A stretch of 64,000 bases of DNA from Larix kaempferi (GCA_027924585.1 BSBM01000440.1:13733501-13797500), one strand, 5' to 3'; positions 1 through 12,370 are shown, numbered from the stretch's first letter. A program made the numbers and translations. The notes: generated by a model from the sequence alone, not told the origin.

Positions 1-14
1 TCTGGGCTCAACAG

Positions 15-960
15 CTAGCTATACTGTGATTGATGCTGCACCACCGAAAACTCTTCTCCCTTCATAAAATACGTGTTAGTTGTTCGATCTTGTAGCAGAT
101 CATAGGCCCTGCAGTCCTTCTCATCATGGCCAACCAATTGGAAAAACTCGCAGTATAAGTTTGCTGGATTTGATACCATCTTTTGCAGATATACACATTC
201 CTCCGGTCGATGCCCTCTGGTCTGACAAATAGTACACCATGGCATTCCTCCTTGACAAAGGACATTTGGTTCCCCTAACTGCAAATACTCATGGAATTCC
301 GGGCAATTGTCCTTATGGTGCCCCTCAGTTCTGCATCGAGTGCACCATATATCTCTGCGGGTTTCCTTGCCCTTCTCGATATCCTCTAGTTGCAATGTTA
401 AATTGGCCAACTGTGCCTGAACTCTGTCCATTCCCATTCCTGCTTCACCGATTGGTGAAGCCTCTAGTTTCATCGCGATCTCTAATGCTTCTGCCTGTGT
501 TGCGACGTTTTGTTGCATTAGTGGCCCTCGGATATGCGATACTAGTCCTGCGATGAACCATTCTTTATGTTGCAGCTCATTTATCAGAAATCTCACTTTC
601 TCTATCGACATCTATTATTGCTGATCGACTTCCCACACTGGCTCATTCATGAATTACTTAATCTCCTTAACCTCAATGACATATTGTGGCTCATATTTTG
701 GTTTTTGAAATTCATCAATCATCGTCGTTCTGACCTGCGCTAGTGTTTTGGATGCTGTTCCCACTGGAACCTTTACAAACTTCATGTACTAGTCTAACAC
801 CCGACCCCTAAGGGTCGTCGCTAGTTGTCCCATCTTTATAGCATCATCCTGGACCTACTTCACGGTCCAGATTGCTTCGCATATAAACCAATACTGTTCG
901 GGATCCTTCGTCCCATTCCCCTGAAAGGTGGGCATCTTTGCCTCGTCTGCCATCCTAATG
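15..960 (-). pseudogene. gag: Gag core and CCHC zinc knuckles of Ty3/gypsy-type element F
   Basis: Structural nucleocapsid protein of an LTR retrotransposon. The longest open part is 15-611. It carries a capsid-like stretch (QHKEWFIAGLVSHIRGPLMQ, then QAEALEIAMKLEASP) followed by cysteine-rich knuckles: CTRCRTEGHHKDNC, CTICQTRGHRPEEC and a partial third (CEFFQLVGHDEKDC, first-pair Cys lost). Reading the minus strand upstream, from about 960 to 612, gives the rest of the capsid region in the same style (MPTFQGNGTKDPEQYWFICE, then KMGQLATTLRGRVLD), broken by stops. No protease or RT is seen because the window ends. The gag type resembles retrotransposon gags I associate with conifers (recollection, not checked). 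Start codon not determinable. Confidence 0.85.
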
Positions 961-1571
961 TTGCTAGTATTGTTGTTCACTGAAGCGCTATTCTTACCGC
1001 TACACATAGGGAAACTCTATGAGTAGTTTGGATTTCTTCCTATAAAATTCGGAGTGGTATGTGGGGTTGAAGGTACGTGGTAACTTATGATCTGATCTCC
1101 TTCTGCCGCTGGGGTATCCTGGTCGACGTCTCCTTCGCAATAAGTTTGCTTCCTCCCTTGTGGTCCTGTTCCGCAGTTCTCTGTTCTGGTCCTCTCAGGA
1201 GACTCTCTCTCAGTCCTCCTCTTCTTCTCAGGACGCTAGAATATTGCTCCACTCCTCAAGGTACCACACTCTTCGTCAGCTTCCCTTTGCAACTCATCGT
1301 TGCTCATGTCTATGTACCACATCTTTCTGTTCGACTCGCATTTACGTGATACCTTCACCCTCGCACACCGATTCTTCTACTCATTAGAAGACATCATCAA
1401 TATTCCTGTTTTGCAGACAAGCATCTTAATCCACAATTTTAATGATGATAGGAACCTTCCTCTTGGCCCCCTTAAGAAGTTCCTTTTGGTGTTGTTGTAT
1501 GGCTTGATAGTATCTACTATGAACTCAGTTACGTACCCTTCAAGGATACTATCTATCCAAAAATCAATGGC

Positions 1572-1878
1572 TCATGATACCTTGTTATCGACTTGCTTCA
1601 GCTGTCGCACCAACTCCGGGGTCCAACAATCAAGTTCAGTCTTCTGGCAGTGATTCTTTCGGAACGTCAGCTTTGCTAGCCACTCATGCAACAACACTAG
1701 GAATTCATGGAAGAATATATCATGGATGTATCTTTCTAACCAACTGGTCGCTATCTGTTTAGGATCTCGCTTCTCGCTTTCTGCGAATTCCTCTGCCTTC
1801 TTGTCGAACCACTCTTGGATCTTTGGTTTTGTTAGATGCCACAACATATCCTCTTTTCTTCTTCCTTAGGGTCCCGAC
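1572..1878 (-). pseudogene. gag: N-terminal part of the element F gag reading frame
   Basis: Minus-strand reading frame between the putative primer-binding site and the gag core. It is acidic/basic and helical in look (KPKIQEWFDKKAEEFAESEK, then IATSWLERYIHDIFFHEFLV), as expected for a gag N-terminal region. It stops at 1572; from there to 960 the minus strand has short open pieces rich in Arg and Glu, interrupted several times. No clear ATG supports a start. Position, strand and spacing to the gag core are the main evidence; function beyond gag is not claimed. Confidence 0.5.
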
Positions 1879-1889
1879 AATGGAACCAT
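1870..1889 (-). other. Putative primer-binding site of element F
   Basis: On the minus strand the sequence reads TGGTTCCATTGTCGGGACCC directly after an LTR-like end ...TGTCAACA. A TGG-initiated 18-20-base stretch just inside an LTR is the usual arrangement for tRNA-primed LTR elements. It resembles the TGGCGCCGTTG type used by element A, but is not a perfect match to a tRNA I can name. Confidence 0.5.
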
Positions 1890-1890
1890 T

Positions 1891-3477
1891 TGTTGACATA
1901 GCATTTATCGACAAGCGTTCACTTCGTACTATCGTCAACAAACTATCAACCCAAACTCCCTTATACAACGACCCAGAAAGGTGTAACCCTTCCCAACAAC
2001 ACTTGCAGACCAAGTGCAGTCTCATCCGAGATGGATAAGGGGCCTGCTGGAACCAAGTTTCCATAGTTGTGTAGAGGACATGCACATATTACCTTGGCAC
2101 TAACCAGAGATTATAACATTCACAACATACTATTAACTTATCATTCGCATATTTCAATAAATATTTAGAACAATACATTCGACATACTTATTCATATTAG
2201 CATTACTTCTACAACATATTCGCATCAACCAATGTAAACATTCACACAACATGGTTTTCATTCATCATTGCATAGGATTAAAGACAGAGATTACACCATA
2301 ACTGAACATCTCCATTCATTCACCAAACCTGCGGAATAAACCTCGCAGAAACTGTCAAGACATCATATCGCGGATACAAAACGAACCCAAAAGATAGGAT
2401 GATCATCGAAAACTTCGATGCCCTTAGGCTTACAATCCTACTCTATTTATATGCTTCTATTCTATTACAAAATGGTCCAATGACCGACTTAACTAATCTG
2501 TCAATTCTTATTCTTCCGCAAATGCCGTGAAGGGTCCTTTTTCCGCGGAATGACCCTTTCGCACCTGTTAGCTTCCGCTCTTCCCGTGGATCTATCCCAT
2601 GCCAACAGATACCTTAATGCCTTCCTTCTCATGGGTCTCTTCCTATCGACATCAACACATCTTGCTCTAGGAAGATGACTTAGAGTTCCTGATTAGTACC
2701 TTGATATTTGCAGTCATTAGTGGCAGATCCTCTCGCTGTTGTGTTATAGGAATACATCAATGACCCTTAATTGACATATTCTTCAAGTGTTTGACTTCAA
2801 TACTTCTTATTCACACTTGTAAGAATGTTCTAAGTACCTTGGACCCCATTTTTATCATTGGTGGGTGTCCTCGCATTTGTTAACGGTTTTCATTATTGAC
2901 TGCTAATCAAACGAAATCCTCCATGTTCGAATTCAACTCCTTTATTCGCATGGTTTAGGGTTTGTACTATTTATCGATGGTTGGTTTGAAGACCTTGGGC
3001 TTATGATAAAACTCCTTTGTTATCGCCCAAGCTGTGCAAGACCGAGCCCTACTTATATTGGCTCCTCATGAGACATAGATCCAGTTTGTTGTTATGGTTA
3101 TGATCTCCTTTTGACATGGATCCATGCTTGTATTTTAGTGGCCATGCTATATACATATTTCCTACATATGTATCAGAGGTCATGTTCTATCATTCTGAAC
3201 ATCTCCTTATATAAATATTTTAATTGCTCGTTGACCTTGATTTGTTTCAGGTATTGTTTGAGACTTTGTTCCCGTGGTTTCCACGCTCGTCCACTTCTTG
3301 GTTTGTAATTCATTTCAGTCATCATTACTTTTTGAAATCATGCAATATGGGGAATCTGTTATCCATCAGATTGGAACTTCTCCATCCGTGATCACACTGC
3401 ATTGTCGGCCACACAAAAGGACCTTATGGATGGAAGAGCCTCATTGACTATAGATGCTTTGGATCCAAATGTTACAA
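1891..3477 (-). repeat. 5' LTR of element F (right boundary provisional)
   Basis: The left terminus is TGTTGACATAG on the plus strand, so the minus-strand LTR ends in CA next to the primer site. A minus-strand TATA element, GCATATAAATAGAG, lies at 2441-2454, a sensible promoter position for an LTR with R and U5 to its left. The right end is only suggested by ...AAATGTTACA at about 3477; there is no second LTR copy in the window to confirm it. No ORF of interest in the stretch. Confidence 0.45.
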
Positions 3478-4322
3478 TACCTTCTTCAGCATAGCTATTT
3501 TTTTGAAGTACTTTGAGCTATAACCGCAGCTCTTATATCAGTCAACTTGTGGGTGACCCGCTGGAGTTTACACTGAAAAACCACGGTTATCACCTAAAAA
3601 TTTGCACCCGCTAGTTGCTTGACACTAGACCCGTGAGTCACTCGCCTGTTGTCAAGTGATATACCCGTGGGTACCTCCAAAATCATGAAAAAATTATTTA
3701 AAAAATTGATTAGGGATTAGTTATGGAAGTTATCCTAATTACCATAACTTCCCCAACCATTTACCTTTCAATCCTATCCTCTCAGCCTTGCTATAAATAC
3801 AAGGACAGTGCCTTGAGAAAGGGAGAACCATTTTTTATAAGGAAATTCCGGAGAAATATCCATTGAAGGAAGAGTAGAAAGGAACCTAGGATCAATTTTT
3901 CAACAGTGCAGGTTATAGATCAGGTATAGCTGGTTTCCATTGATTATTATAATATAGGAAGTTTTCTTTCCCTTAAAATTGCTTGTCTACCTTGTGAATA
4001 TAGTTGATTGAATCTGTCATATCTCTATTATATATGAGTTTCATGCTAGTTTATTCATGTTTTCTATAGTCAAAATATTTGAGGAAGGTTTATTCTGTGT
4101 TGCAGGTTTATCATCTGGGATCATGGATTGGAGGAATAAAGCTTAAATCTTGGATCAAACTTTGTATGTCCAGGTATGTTCTTTGGCTTTAAACCCTAAC
4201 CTTTCTTAATTAAAGAAAATATTTATGCTGTACTTATTTGTCATCTATATTCTGTAACTTAATAACAGTATGTTGGTGATCTTTGAACTTCCCAATCATA
4301 GGTAGATTTACCTAACAACATC
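3478..4322 (+). other. Unassigned segment with a plus-strand TATA-like site
   Basis: No gene. The plus strand carries GCTATAAATACAAGG at about 3789-3803 followed by purine-rich leader-like sequence and several CAG/GTAT junctions that could be splice donors (for example at about 3920 and 4170). It resembles the promoter and untranslated leader of another LTR, but has no partner copy here. It directly abuts the truncated left LTR of element D, whose first 251 bases are missing. Confidence 0.3.
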
Positions 4323-5803
4323 CTCCCTCAGGAAGATTTGGAAAGAAAGTAGCCAAAAGCAGGAAAAGCAACATAAAATTAGAGAAGGAAGAAGTTTCCT
4401 AGTTTTTTAAGATAAGGAAGAGAAAGGAATAAAAACAACAAGAAAGCACCAAGGAATATCAGGAAAAGCTACATAGTCCAAAATTATCCAAGGAGGGTGC
4501 AATTTATGAGGCAATTAGGTCCATATGCAAGTACAACTTTCCAAAGAAGCCTCCACTTATCACTAATTCGAATTTCAAGAAGGAAGGCTATAGAGAAAGG
4601 AAGAAAGCCACCAGAGGGTTATAAAAGGAGTATGAGAGTCTCCTTTGGAATATTTTGGTCATTTTTCATTTTTATTGGAGAGCTTCATGCTTCTCACAAC
4701 TTGGGATATGTGCCCCTGGTTCACATTGAGAGATGTGCCCCTTTGCATACAATAACTAGTTGGAGTGTTTGTTACCATTCCAATTGGTCATTTAGGAGAA
4801 GGACATCCAATCCTTTTCACATGAGAATCAATTTGTAGTAGTATATTATAATAGATATTATTTTATTTAGGTGTTAGTGTAGGTCATTTTAATGTTTTAG
4901 TCTCCATCCAGTTAGAGTTTCAATTTTAGTATTGTGCAAGCTCCAGTTTTGCAGTGTTTTTGGGTGTCTAGTGTGGAGGGTGCACTTAGTGGCACCCAAA
5001 AATTTGGAGGTTGTTTTAGTGGGTTGATAATCATGAAATAATGTGGTGAATATATCCATGGAATAATAACCTAACCTCTGGTTCGAGTTCCTATTGCAAG
5101 CTCTAGTTATATCAAGCAAAATCACTATTTTTGAGCAATATTGCCCATGATTCTCATTGTAAATCTGTAGATATTTCTCTATTCGGTTTATATCAGAGTT
5201 ATTTGTGGTTTTGAAGATGATAATGTAGCGATGAATGTACATCCAATGTCCATATATCATTAATAAATTTTCACCCTCATTTTCCTTCAATTTCATGCGT
5301 CAATTCCCATATTTGTTTACTAGTTTAGCTCTATGAATTTGTGAGTAAACTATCTCATTGTAAAATTTGTTCCAAGTGCCTTTGTGTTGTATGGATGCCA
5401 TGTATAATATGATATCATGTTTTAGGGTCAAGTTGTCTTCATATTTGAACCAAAATCCATTGAGTTTCCATGTAATTCCTAGGGCTATTGCCTTGAATCC
5501 TTTGGTATAGCCAAAGGACTCTTCCCATGTGTGATGTACTCAGAAAATGTGCAATATTTCAAGGAAACCTCCTATAGTAAATATTCTTAAAAGTATAAGT
5601 GTAAAATATGTCAATAGGAAGTATACAAGACCCATGCCCTACATCATATGAAACTCATTAGGGTTTAGAGCCACTTGGGACGAGTTGGAAACATGCAGTT
5701 TTTAGCCTCCAAAAGCTAGAAATTGTACCTAGTTTCATAATTTTTGAAATTGGATAATTTTTATTGAGTTAATATCTTTGATATCCATATTGGAGATACT
5801 ACA
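4323..5803 (+). repeat. 5' LTR of element D, truncated at its 5' end
   Basis: Matches the full LTR at 9030-10779 collinearly from CTCCCTCAGG (4323 aligns with 9281) to ...GATACTACA at 5803. The shared part includes the TATA element GTTATAAAAGGAG near 4620 and the block starting CAAGCTCCAGTTTTGCAGTG. The first 251 bases of the LTR (9030-9280 in the intact copy) are absent here. Divergence by eye is noticeable, so the insertion is not recent. The plus-strand ORF at 4497-4838 inside it is not credible as a gene because it is not preserved in the other LTR. Confidence 0.85.
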
Positions 5804-5820
5804 ATGGTATTAGAGAATGG
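5804..5820 (+). other. Primer-binding site of element D (initiator-Met tRNA type)
   Basis: TGGTATTAGAGAATGG begins two bases after the LTR end ACA. It differs in few positions from the plant initiator-Met tRNA-complementary TGGTATCAGAGC type used by many LTR elements. It fixes the element's orientation as plus strand. Confidence 0.7.
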
Positions 5821-5872
5821 TAATTTGTACTTGTGAATTGTGACCATCAATTGAAGAAGGAGAGTTTGCAAA

Positions 5873-6921
5873 ATGAGGCTTGTACTAATTGATGAAGGTG
5901 ATGATCGTGAACAATATGAAGAAGATGAGGTGATCTATATTAATGGAGGCATGCATATGTCAAAATATGAGAATGGTTACTCTTGTGACCAAGTGTATAA
6001 CGAATTTAGAAGGCCTAAACCACCAATGTTTGATATTGTTGATGGCAGAGTATTCTATGGAGGAAAGTCACTTGGATTTGATCCTTTTGAGTACCTTCGA
6101 GGATACCAAGCATTAAGAAAGGAGATCCATGAAATATTTCCTTTTCGAGAATACTATGAATCCAAGGTTAGAATAATGTTATGGACAAGGGATCCCTTTG
6201 GAAACTCACATCATAATAGAATAGACCATATTTTCAACAATGTGTGCAGAGAAGTGGAGAAAATGTTGCAGCAAAATGAAGTGTTACCAACAAAGTGCTC
6301 CACATAAAATCTCTATGAATAAAGTGCAACCAATATCATGGTGGAGCCTACTAATGATGTAGATCCTCATGCCTCTCCAGATGAAGAATCCTCAAGTTTC
6401 CAGGAGGATATCCTTTGTGAACCACATCATTTGAGTGGATCACTAAAGGAGAACCAAGAGAAGATCATGGAATCCTTGAAGAATTTTGTTGATACCAATG
6501 CCTTGGTGTCAAGTTGTTGTTGGAGAGCTTCAAGAGTTGGTTAGGAGAAATAATCCTTTTTAGAATATTTCAAAAACTAAGAGAAGTAGTGCCACAAATG
6601 AAGGTGAACTACATGAAATTTCTCACAGATAGGAACCATCCTCTCATGGTGACTGAGATGTATCATCATGCACTCAGAAGGGAAGAAGAAGAAGCATAAA
6701 TGCTTGGTAGCGAATTGGAGGCTATGTATGAATATTTGAGGAGAACCCAAGATTCCCTTCAAGAATTAAGGTTGCAGATTGATAAGATTCATATAGAGTT
6801 GAGCATGCCACATCGTCCATCCTGCATGAAAAATGATCATTTGCACATGGTAGGATACACCTTGGAGATGATGGAGGAACCTCACGTGGGGATTGAACAC
6901 GAGGAAAAGTTTTATTTGTAG
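5873..6921 (+). pseudogene. First internal ORF of element D, unknown function, broken
   Basis: Starts at the first ATG after the primer site (5873). The open stretch 5873-6307 encodes 144 residues with an acidic N-terminus and a segment YLRGYQALRKEIHEIFPFRE. The same frame reopens at 6338-6544, then shifts to the frame of 6514-6699 and 6700-6921, which is helical (LLESFKSWLGEIILFRIFQK; LRRTQDSLQELRLQIDKIHI). This reads as one ancestral coding region with at least two stops and one frameshift. I see no CCHC knuckle, protease, RT or integrase motif. Its place next to the primer site is where gag would lie, so a highly diverged gag-like protein is possible, but I do not recognise it. Confidence 0.45.
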
Positions 6922-7223
6922 GTGCTTACGAAGAGGAATGACATTGGAGACTTTGTATAAACACTTTTTTTGAAGGATGAGGAGGATAAATTAGCTATGG
7001 GGGAGATAGCTAAGGACATGCCATTTAAATTAGAAAGCAAAGGTATTCACTTATCCATGGATTGGGTAGATGAGTACATAATTGAAATGGAAGTTCAAGG
7101 ATGCACTAGACTTGCTTGAATTGGTAGGATATTTATGGACACATCACTTGATGTGCAATCTTGTGAGAATCAACATGAGTTCATATGGCATACATGTGAT
7201 CCTTCAAATATGCATAGAATCAC

Positions 7224-7778
7224 ATGGGAATCCTACTTGATTGGTTGGATGGACTAGTTGACATGGGGAGTGTTTTCCAAATGCTCACTTTGCTTGAGGA
7301 GTATTTTGGGATACCTTTAAGGAAGGGAGATTTCACTCTAAAGGAGAAGGATGATTTATTTCCATTTGGATCAGTAAACATGAGTGTTTATTCACCCATG
7401 GATGGAATGAAAAGATGCATTGCAGAGAAGAAGACTCATGGTAGTGATGCACTGCCAATTTGGTTATGGGATCCTGACATCATTTGGAATGAAACATTGT
7501 TCCAAGTGATCAATAAGTTAAGTGGAATGATGCATAAGTCATGGGATCCTGGAATTTCATGGAGTGACATATTTCTACTACTGGAATTTGAGATTAGTAT
7601 CATGCATCATGATCAATGGGATCTAGGAGGGAGAGCCACCCTTCATTTCCAACATTCTATCCATCTAGATCAGTGGATTTGTTTCCTACATGGGAAACCA
7701 TATGATGGATGGACACTATACCTTATATCTTGTTGGATTGGGAGTCTTCCAAAACCTCCTTATGTGGACACCATGTAG
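7224..7778 (+). pseudogene. Second internal ORF of element D, tryptophan-rich, unknown
   Basis: 184-residue open frame with unusually many Trp and Asp residues: DALPIWLWDPDIIWNETLFQ, HKSWDPGISWSDIFLLLEFE, HLDQWICFLHGKPYDGWTLY. After the stop the frame can be followed with interruptions to about 8000. No catalytic motif of RT, RNase H, integrase or protease is visible. The composition is unlike random AT-rich DNA, suggesting a real but decayed coding region. It lies between the first ORF and the 3' LTR of a gag/pol-less element. Function unknown. Confidence 0.4.
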
Positions 7779-8201
7779 TGTAGAGGTGGAACTAAGAGAC
7801 ACTTCCCACTCCTAAGATTCATTTGGTACCCTGTAATCATCCTTGGTCTCAAGTACTTCAACTGGAGATTTCACATAGAATTATAGGAGACAGAGACACC
7901 TCTCAAGAGGAATGAGTTGCATAAGATTGAGTACCTTCCCAAAATTGATCTCCACCTTGGTCATCATTATCAATTTCACTTGGAAGAAGAAATTTTGCAA
8001 GAGACATCTCTTTGTGTCTGATGTGCCTACTTGGGGCTTTCATGCATGAGCATTGAATTGGTTGATGCACCTACGACTTCAAATTTACATGAGAAGAACA
8101 TACATCAAGAAATTTGGTAAGATTGTGTTGGTTCTCTTTGATTACATTTTGGTTCATGGTAGGATGTTGGAGAAGTACACTCCTGGTTTGGAAGATATGT
8201 C

Positions 8202-8802
8202 ATGTACTTGGTTCTAGAGAAATCATTGTATATATGTTTGTTTGAACATGAAATTGGAAGGATAGAGATATTTCATTTTGATCCTATGATTGAACATGGT
8301 AAGGATAGTGCACCATGTAGACGATCCTTTCATTTCATAACACACGTTGTTTCCAAAGTAAGGAAAGGAGTCTTTTATGGGGATGAATATTTTCAAAGAG
8401 TTCTCGAAAGGATAAAGAAAATGTTACATAAATATTCCCATGTTACATCCCATGAATTTGCATCCCTATCAAAGAAATTTCTCATTCAAAGTCATGGAGG
8501 TGTTATCCATTATACATGTATTGGATAAGAGAAAACAATGCTTAAGAAGGAACAAGTTTGAGGTTGAAATTGACCACATTGGTTCAAGGTCAATCTTGAC
8601 ACATAATGAGTTCACTGTATGGCAGCAAGAATGGATTGCATGTGAGTCATTGGATGGATTGAAGTATGAAAAGTGGTGCAGAACATGTAAATGGTATGAG
8701 TTGTGTTTCAGGAATAGAAGTTTACAAATTCATGATCATTACTATTCCAACTGCTACAACAGAAGTTTGGCCATTGTGCATGCATTGCTCAAATTCAATT
8801 GA
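8202..8802 (+). pseudogene. Third internal ORF block of element D, unknown
   Basis: Two overlapping plus-strand open stretches (8202-8528 and 8440-8802) in different frames, compatible with one frameshifted coding region. The first encodes a piece with many basic and aromatic residues (SLYICLFEHEIGRIEIFHFD; GDEYFQRVLERIKKMLHKYS). I recognise no family. The final part before the 3' LTR (8803-9029) is non-coding apart from a LLKDKQILGG-like reading next to the polypurine tract, a tail common in plant LTR elements. Confidence 0.3.
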
Positions 8803-9010
8803 TGATTTGAAACTCAACTTGCAATGGAGTGTTTCAAAATCATGATCATTCATGAGATGATGGTGAAGGATGATCGATGTAATCTTAAAAGAGGGGTCTC
8901 CCCCATGAAGGAGATGAAGTTCAAATGATGTATACAACAACTTGCAAAACTATGTGGAAAAGTGTCCAAATGTTTCATCATTCATATTTTCACTTGCTTA
9001 AGGACAAGCA

Positions 9011-9027
9011 AATTTTGGGAGGGGATA
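9011..9027 (+). other. Polypurine tract of element D
   Basis: AATTTTGGGAGGGGATA lies immediately before the LTR start TGTAATGTCCC at 9030. A purine run at this place primes plus-strand DNA synthesis in LTR elements. The preceding GGACAAGCAAATTTTGGGAG is typical of plant gypsy and copia 3' ends. Confidence 0.75.
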
Positions 9028-9029
9028 AT

Positions 9030-10779
9030 TGTAATGTCCCAATTTTTTACAGAACCATGGAGAAACCACTATCCCTTTAGATCCCCATGGGTCCTAGTGG
9101 AAAATGAAATTAATTAATAAGGAGGTAATTTTGGCTATAGTATGTAATTAAATAAACCATGTAAGGATATTGGGGACCACAATTTTGGATTATTTAATTT
9201 GATAATAATTATTTACAATTTGCAAATGACTTAGGTGGCTCAAGAGGGTGCACAGGAAGAGCATAAGACATAGGAGTTGTCTCCCTCAGGAAAATTTGGA
9301 AATAAAGAGGCCAAAAGCAGAAATAGTATCCAAAAGTAGGAAAAGCAGGAAAAGCAGGAAAAGCAACAAAAAATTAGAGATCACATAAGTTTCCTTATTT
9401 TTGAATATAAGGAAGAGAACATAATAGAAACAACAAGAAAGCACCAAGTAATCTCAGGAAAAGCTACAGAGTCTAAATTTATGCAAGGAGGGTGCAATTG
9501 ATGAGGCGAGTGGGTCCATATGCAAGTGCAACTTTCCAAAGAAGCCTCCACTCATCACTAATTCGAATTTCAAGAAGGAAGGTTCTAGAGAAAGGAAGAA
9601 AGACACCAGGGGTTATAAAAGGAGTATGAGAGTCTCCTTAGGAATATTTTGGTCATTTTTCATTTGTATTGGAGAGATTCATGCTTCTCAAAACTTGGGA
9701 TATTTTCCCCTTTGCATACAGTAACTAGTTGGAGTGTTTGCTAGTATTCCAATTGGTGATTGAGGAGAAGGACATCCAATGATTTTCACATAAGATTCAA
9801 TTTACAGAAGTATGTTAGAATGGATATGATTTTATGCAGCTGCTAGTGCAGGTCATGTTCATGTTCCCGTCTCCATCCAGTTAGAGTTTCAATTTCAGTA
9901 TTGTGCAAGCTCCAGTTTTGCAGTGTTTTTGGGTCTCTAGTGTGGAGGGCGTACCTACTGGTGCCCAAATTTTTGGAGGTTTTTTCAGTGGCTTCATAAT
10001 CATGAATTTAGGTGGTGAATACATCCATGAAAACAAAATATAATCCTTGGTTCAAGTTCCTATTGCAATCTCCATTTATATCAAGCAAAATCACTATTTA
10101 TGAGCAATATTGCCCATGATTCTCATTGTAAATTTGTACATATTTCTCTACTCAGTTTTATATCAGATTTATTTGTGGTTTTGTAGATTCTAATGCATCC
10201 ATAAATGCAAATCTAATGTAAATCTATCATTAATAAATTTTCACTCTCATTTTCCTTCAGTTTCATGTGTGAATTCCCCTATCTGTTTACTAGTTAAGCT
10301 GTATGAATTTGTGGGTAAAGTATCTCATTGTAAAATTTATTCCAAGTGCCCCTGTGTTGTATGGAGCCCATGTATAATTTAGTATCATGTGTTAGGGTCA
10401 GCTTGTCTTCATATTTTCACCAAAATCCATTTATTTTCCACGTAATTCCTGGGGCTATTTCCTTGAAGCCTTTGGTATGGCCAAAGGTGTCTTCCCAGAT
10501 GTGATGTACTCAGAAAATGTGTAATCTATCAAGGAAAAGTATTATGGTAAATATTCCTAAAAGTATTTCTGAGTGTCATATATTCCAGTAGAAAGTCTAC
10601 AGGACCCATCCCCTCCTTCATATTTGAAATTAGTTAGGGTTTAGAGCCATTTGGGATGAGTTGGAAACAAATAGTTTTTAGCCTCCAAAAGCTAGAAATT
10701 GTACCTAGTTTCATAATTTTTTAAATTAGCTCATTGTGATTGAGTTGATATCTTTGATCTCTAGATTGGGAATACTACA
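9030..10779 (+). repeat. 3' LTR of element D (complete, 1750 bp)
   Basis: Begins TGTAATGTCCC after the polypurine tract and ends ...GGGAATACTACA. TATA element GTTATAAAAGGAG near 9613. Collinear with 4323-5803 from 9281 onward. The first 251 bases have no counterpart at the left end of the element. Confidence 0.85.
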
Positions 10780-11337
10780 GTTTCCCAAAACTGATTCACT
10801 TAAAAGTAAACTAACCTATAGAGATATTTTGTTATTTTGATTTATTAAGTTAAAGATAAATATCTTGAGTGATCATGTAAAGATTCCAATAAATTTATCA
10901 ACAGAGCTCATAACATAATTTTCAAAGTCAAAGAACAACTAATCAGAGAATTTGATGCTCAACATAAGGTAACACCTTTAATGATTTCCTTGCAGAAATA
11001 TTTCATCGCTGTTTAACAAAACAATTTCTCTCACCCAATGAGTATGTTGGAAAATTTTGAATTGAAATAAAAATCTAGACTTAAAAACCAATACTGATAA
11101 AATCAACTTGTATTCAAGAAAAACTGATAAAAGAAAACAAAAACCATGAATCAACATATAAAAATCATCAAAGAAACTAAAAGTAATGCAAAAACTAATC
11201 TAATCTAGAATAAATCCTAAATGAATTATTATCTCATCATAAAAATGTATAAATTAACATCTCAATATATCACAATCTAAAAAAAATAGAAAGGGGAGTA
11301 ATAAAATAAATTGAAACTATGAATTCCAATCATTATT
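10780..11337. other. AT-rich spacer between elements D and E
   Basis: No ORF or repeat structure seen. Very A/T-rich sequence that continues on the far side of element E at 14387, because E is flanked by a short target duplication. It may be old decayed repeat DNA. Confidence 0.5.
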
Positions 11338-12028
11338 TGTGAAATTCCACAGGGATAGATAACTGAGCTAGAACAAACCTCACAATTTCACATTGTTATT
11401 ACTGAGAATAATTAGACAAATACATTGATCAATTCACTCATAAAACTGAAACACATGAAAAATTGTTGTTGATACATTAATCAACTGTAAGCTAGCAATA
11501 AAAAAGTGTTACAATAGAATGAATTCGATACTCCTAGGAGGATTTGAATTCACCTCAAGTATAGGCTTAGTGTGCACTGGAACCATCTCCTGATAAGGTC
11601 CAGTGGCCATCAATGATGAATAATCAGTTAACTGAGGTAGAATTGAGCATAATTGAATCACGTGGGCACCAAAATAAGGGAGGAGACTCCAAGAGGGCGA
11701 AATATTGACTTGTAGTGGTCAAAATAGGTGCTCCTACACTCAATAGTAGTGAAACTAGCTGTAACAGCCAGTTAACTATGAAATCAAGGGGACAAGGTGC
11801 CCTAAATCATTGAACTGACTGTGCTAACTCCTAAAATCATGCATGAGGGAGAATTTGGACTTCAACGATGTAACCAAGGCGCTTTGAGTGGATCAGAGGG
11901 ATAATGATGGCCAAAAACAAGCTCCAGGGGCCCAAAGTAATGGCTAGGTGCTAGGAGACTCAACTGCTAATGCATGGAATGCATGGATGCATGCAAGACC
12001 AAAATGCGATGGTGATAATATTCCAACA
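11338..12028 (-). repeat. 3' LTR of copia-type element E
   Basis: TGTGAAATTCCAC...ATATTCCAACA, 691 bp, closely matching 13682-14386. On the minus strand the LTR reads TGTTGGAATATT...TTTCACA. Left flank TTATT (11333-11337) pairs with CTATT after the other LTR (14387-14391), one mismatch, as a 5-bp target-site duplication. Confidence 0.9.
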
Positions 12029-12042
12029 CCCCCCCTTAAGCC
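12029..12042 (-). other. Polypurine tract of element E
   Basis: On the minus strand GGCTTAAGGGGGGG abuts the LTR start TGTTGGAA. It sets the element's orientation as minus strand. Confidence 0.75.
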
Positions 12043-12370
12043 GAACTATGAGGAAAGAGGGAAAACCAACTAAGACCAAAGGTCACCCTGTACAACAATC
12101 TAAAAAAGTAAGGAAAGAGGGAAAACCCAGTGGGAAAAAAAACCCCTCAATATAGACTGAAACACACCAAAAATTGATGCTCAATATTCAAGTAGGTGTG
12201 ATGATTGATTCAATGTCTGGAGGTATCTTCCTCTTTGGAAGAAGTGGATCATGCTCCAAAAACATGTGCTTGAATTCTCCTTTAGTGGTTGCAAGTGAAT
12301 ATGGAGGAATTTTGAACTTTCTCTTCATACCAAACATGGTGAGAACAAATCCAAAAATATGAAGATCATC

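Noticed and set aside
4497-4838. 113-residue plus-strand ORF
   Set aside because: Lies inside an LTR and is not preserved in the matching LTR at 9030-10779.
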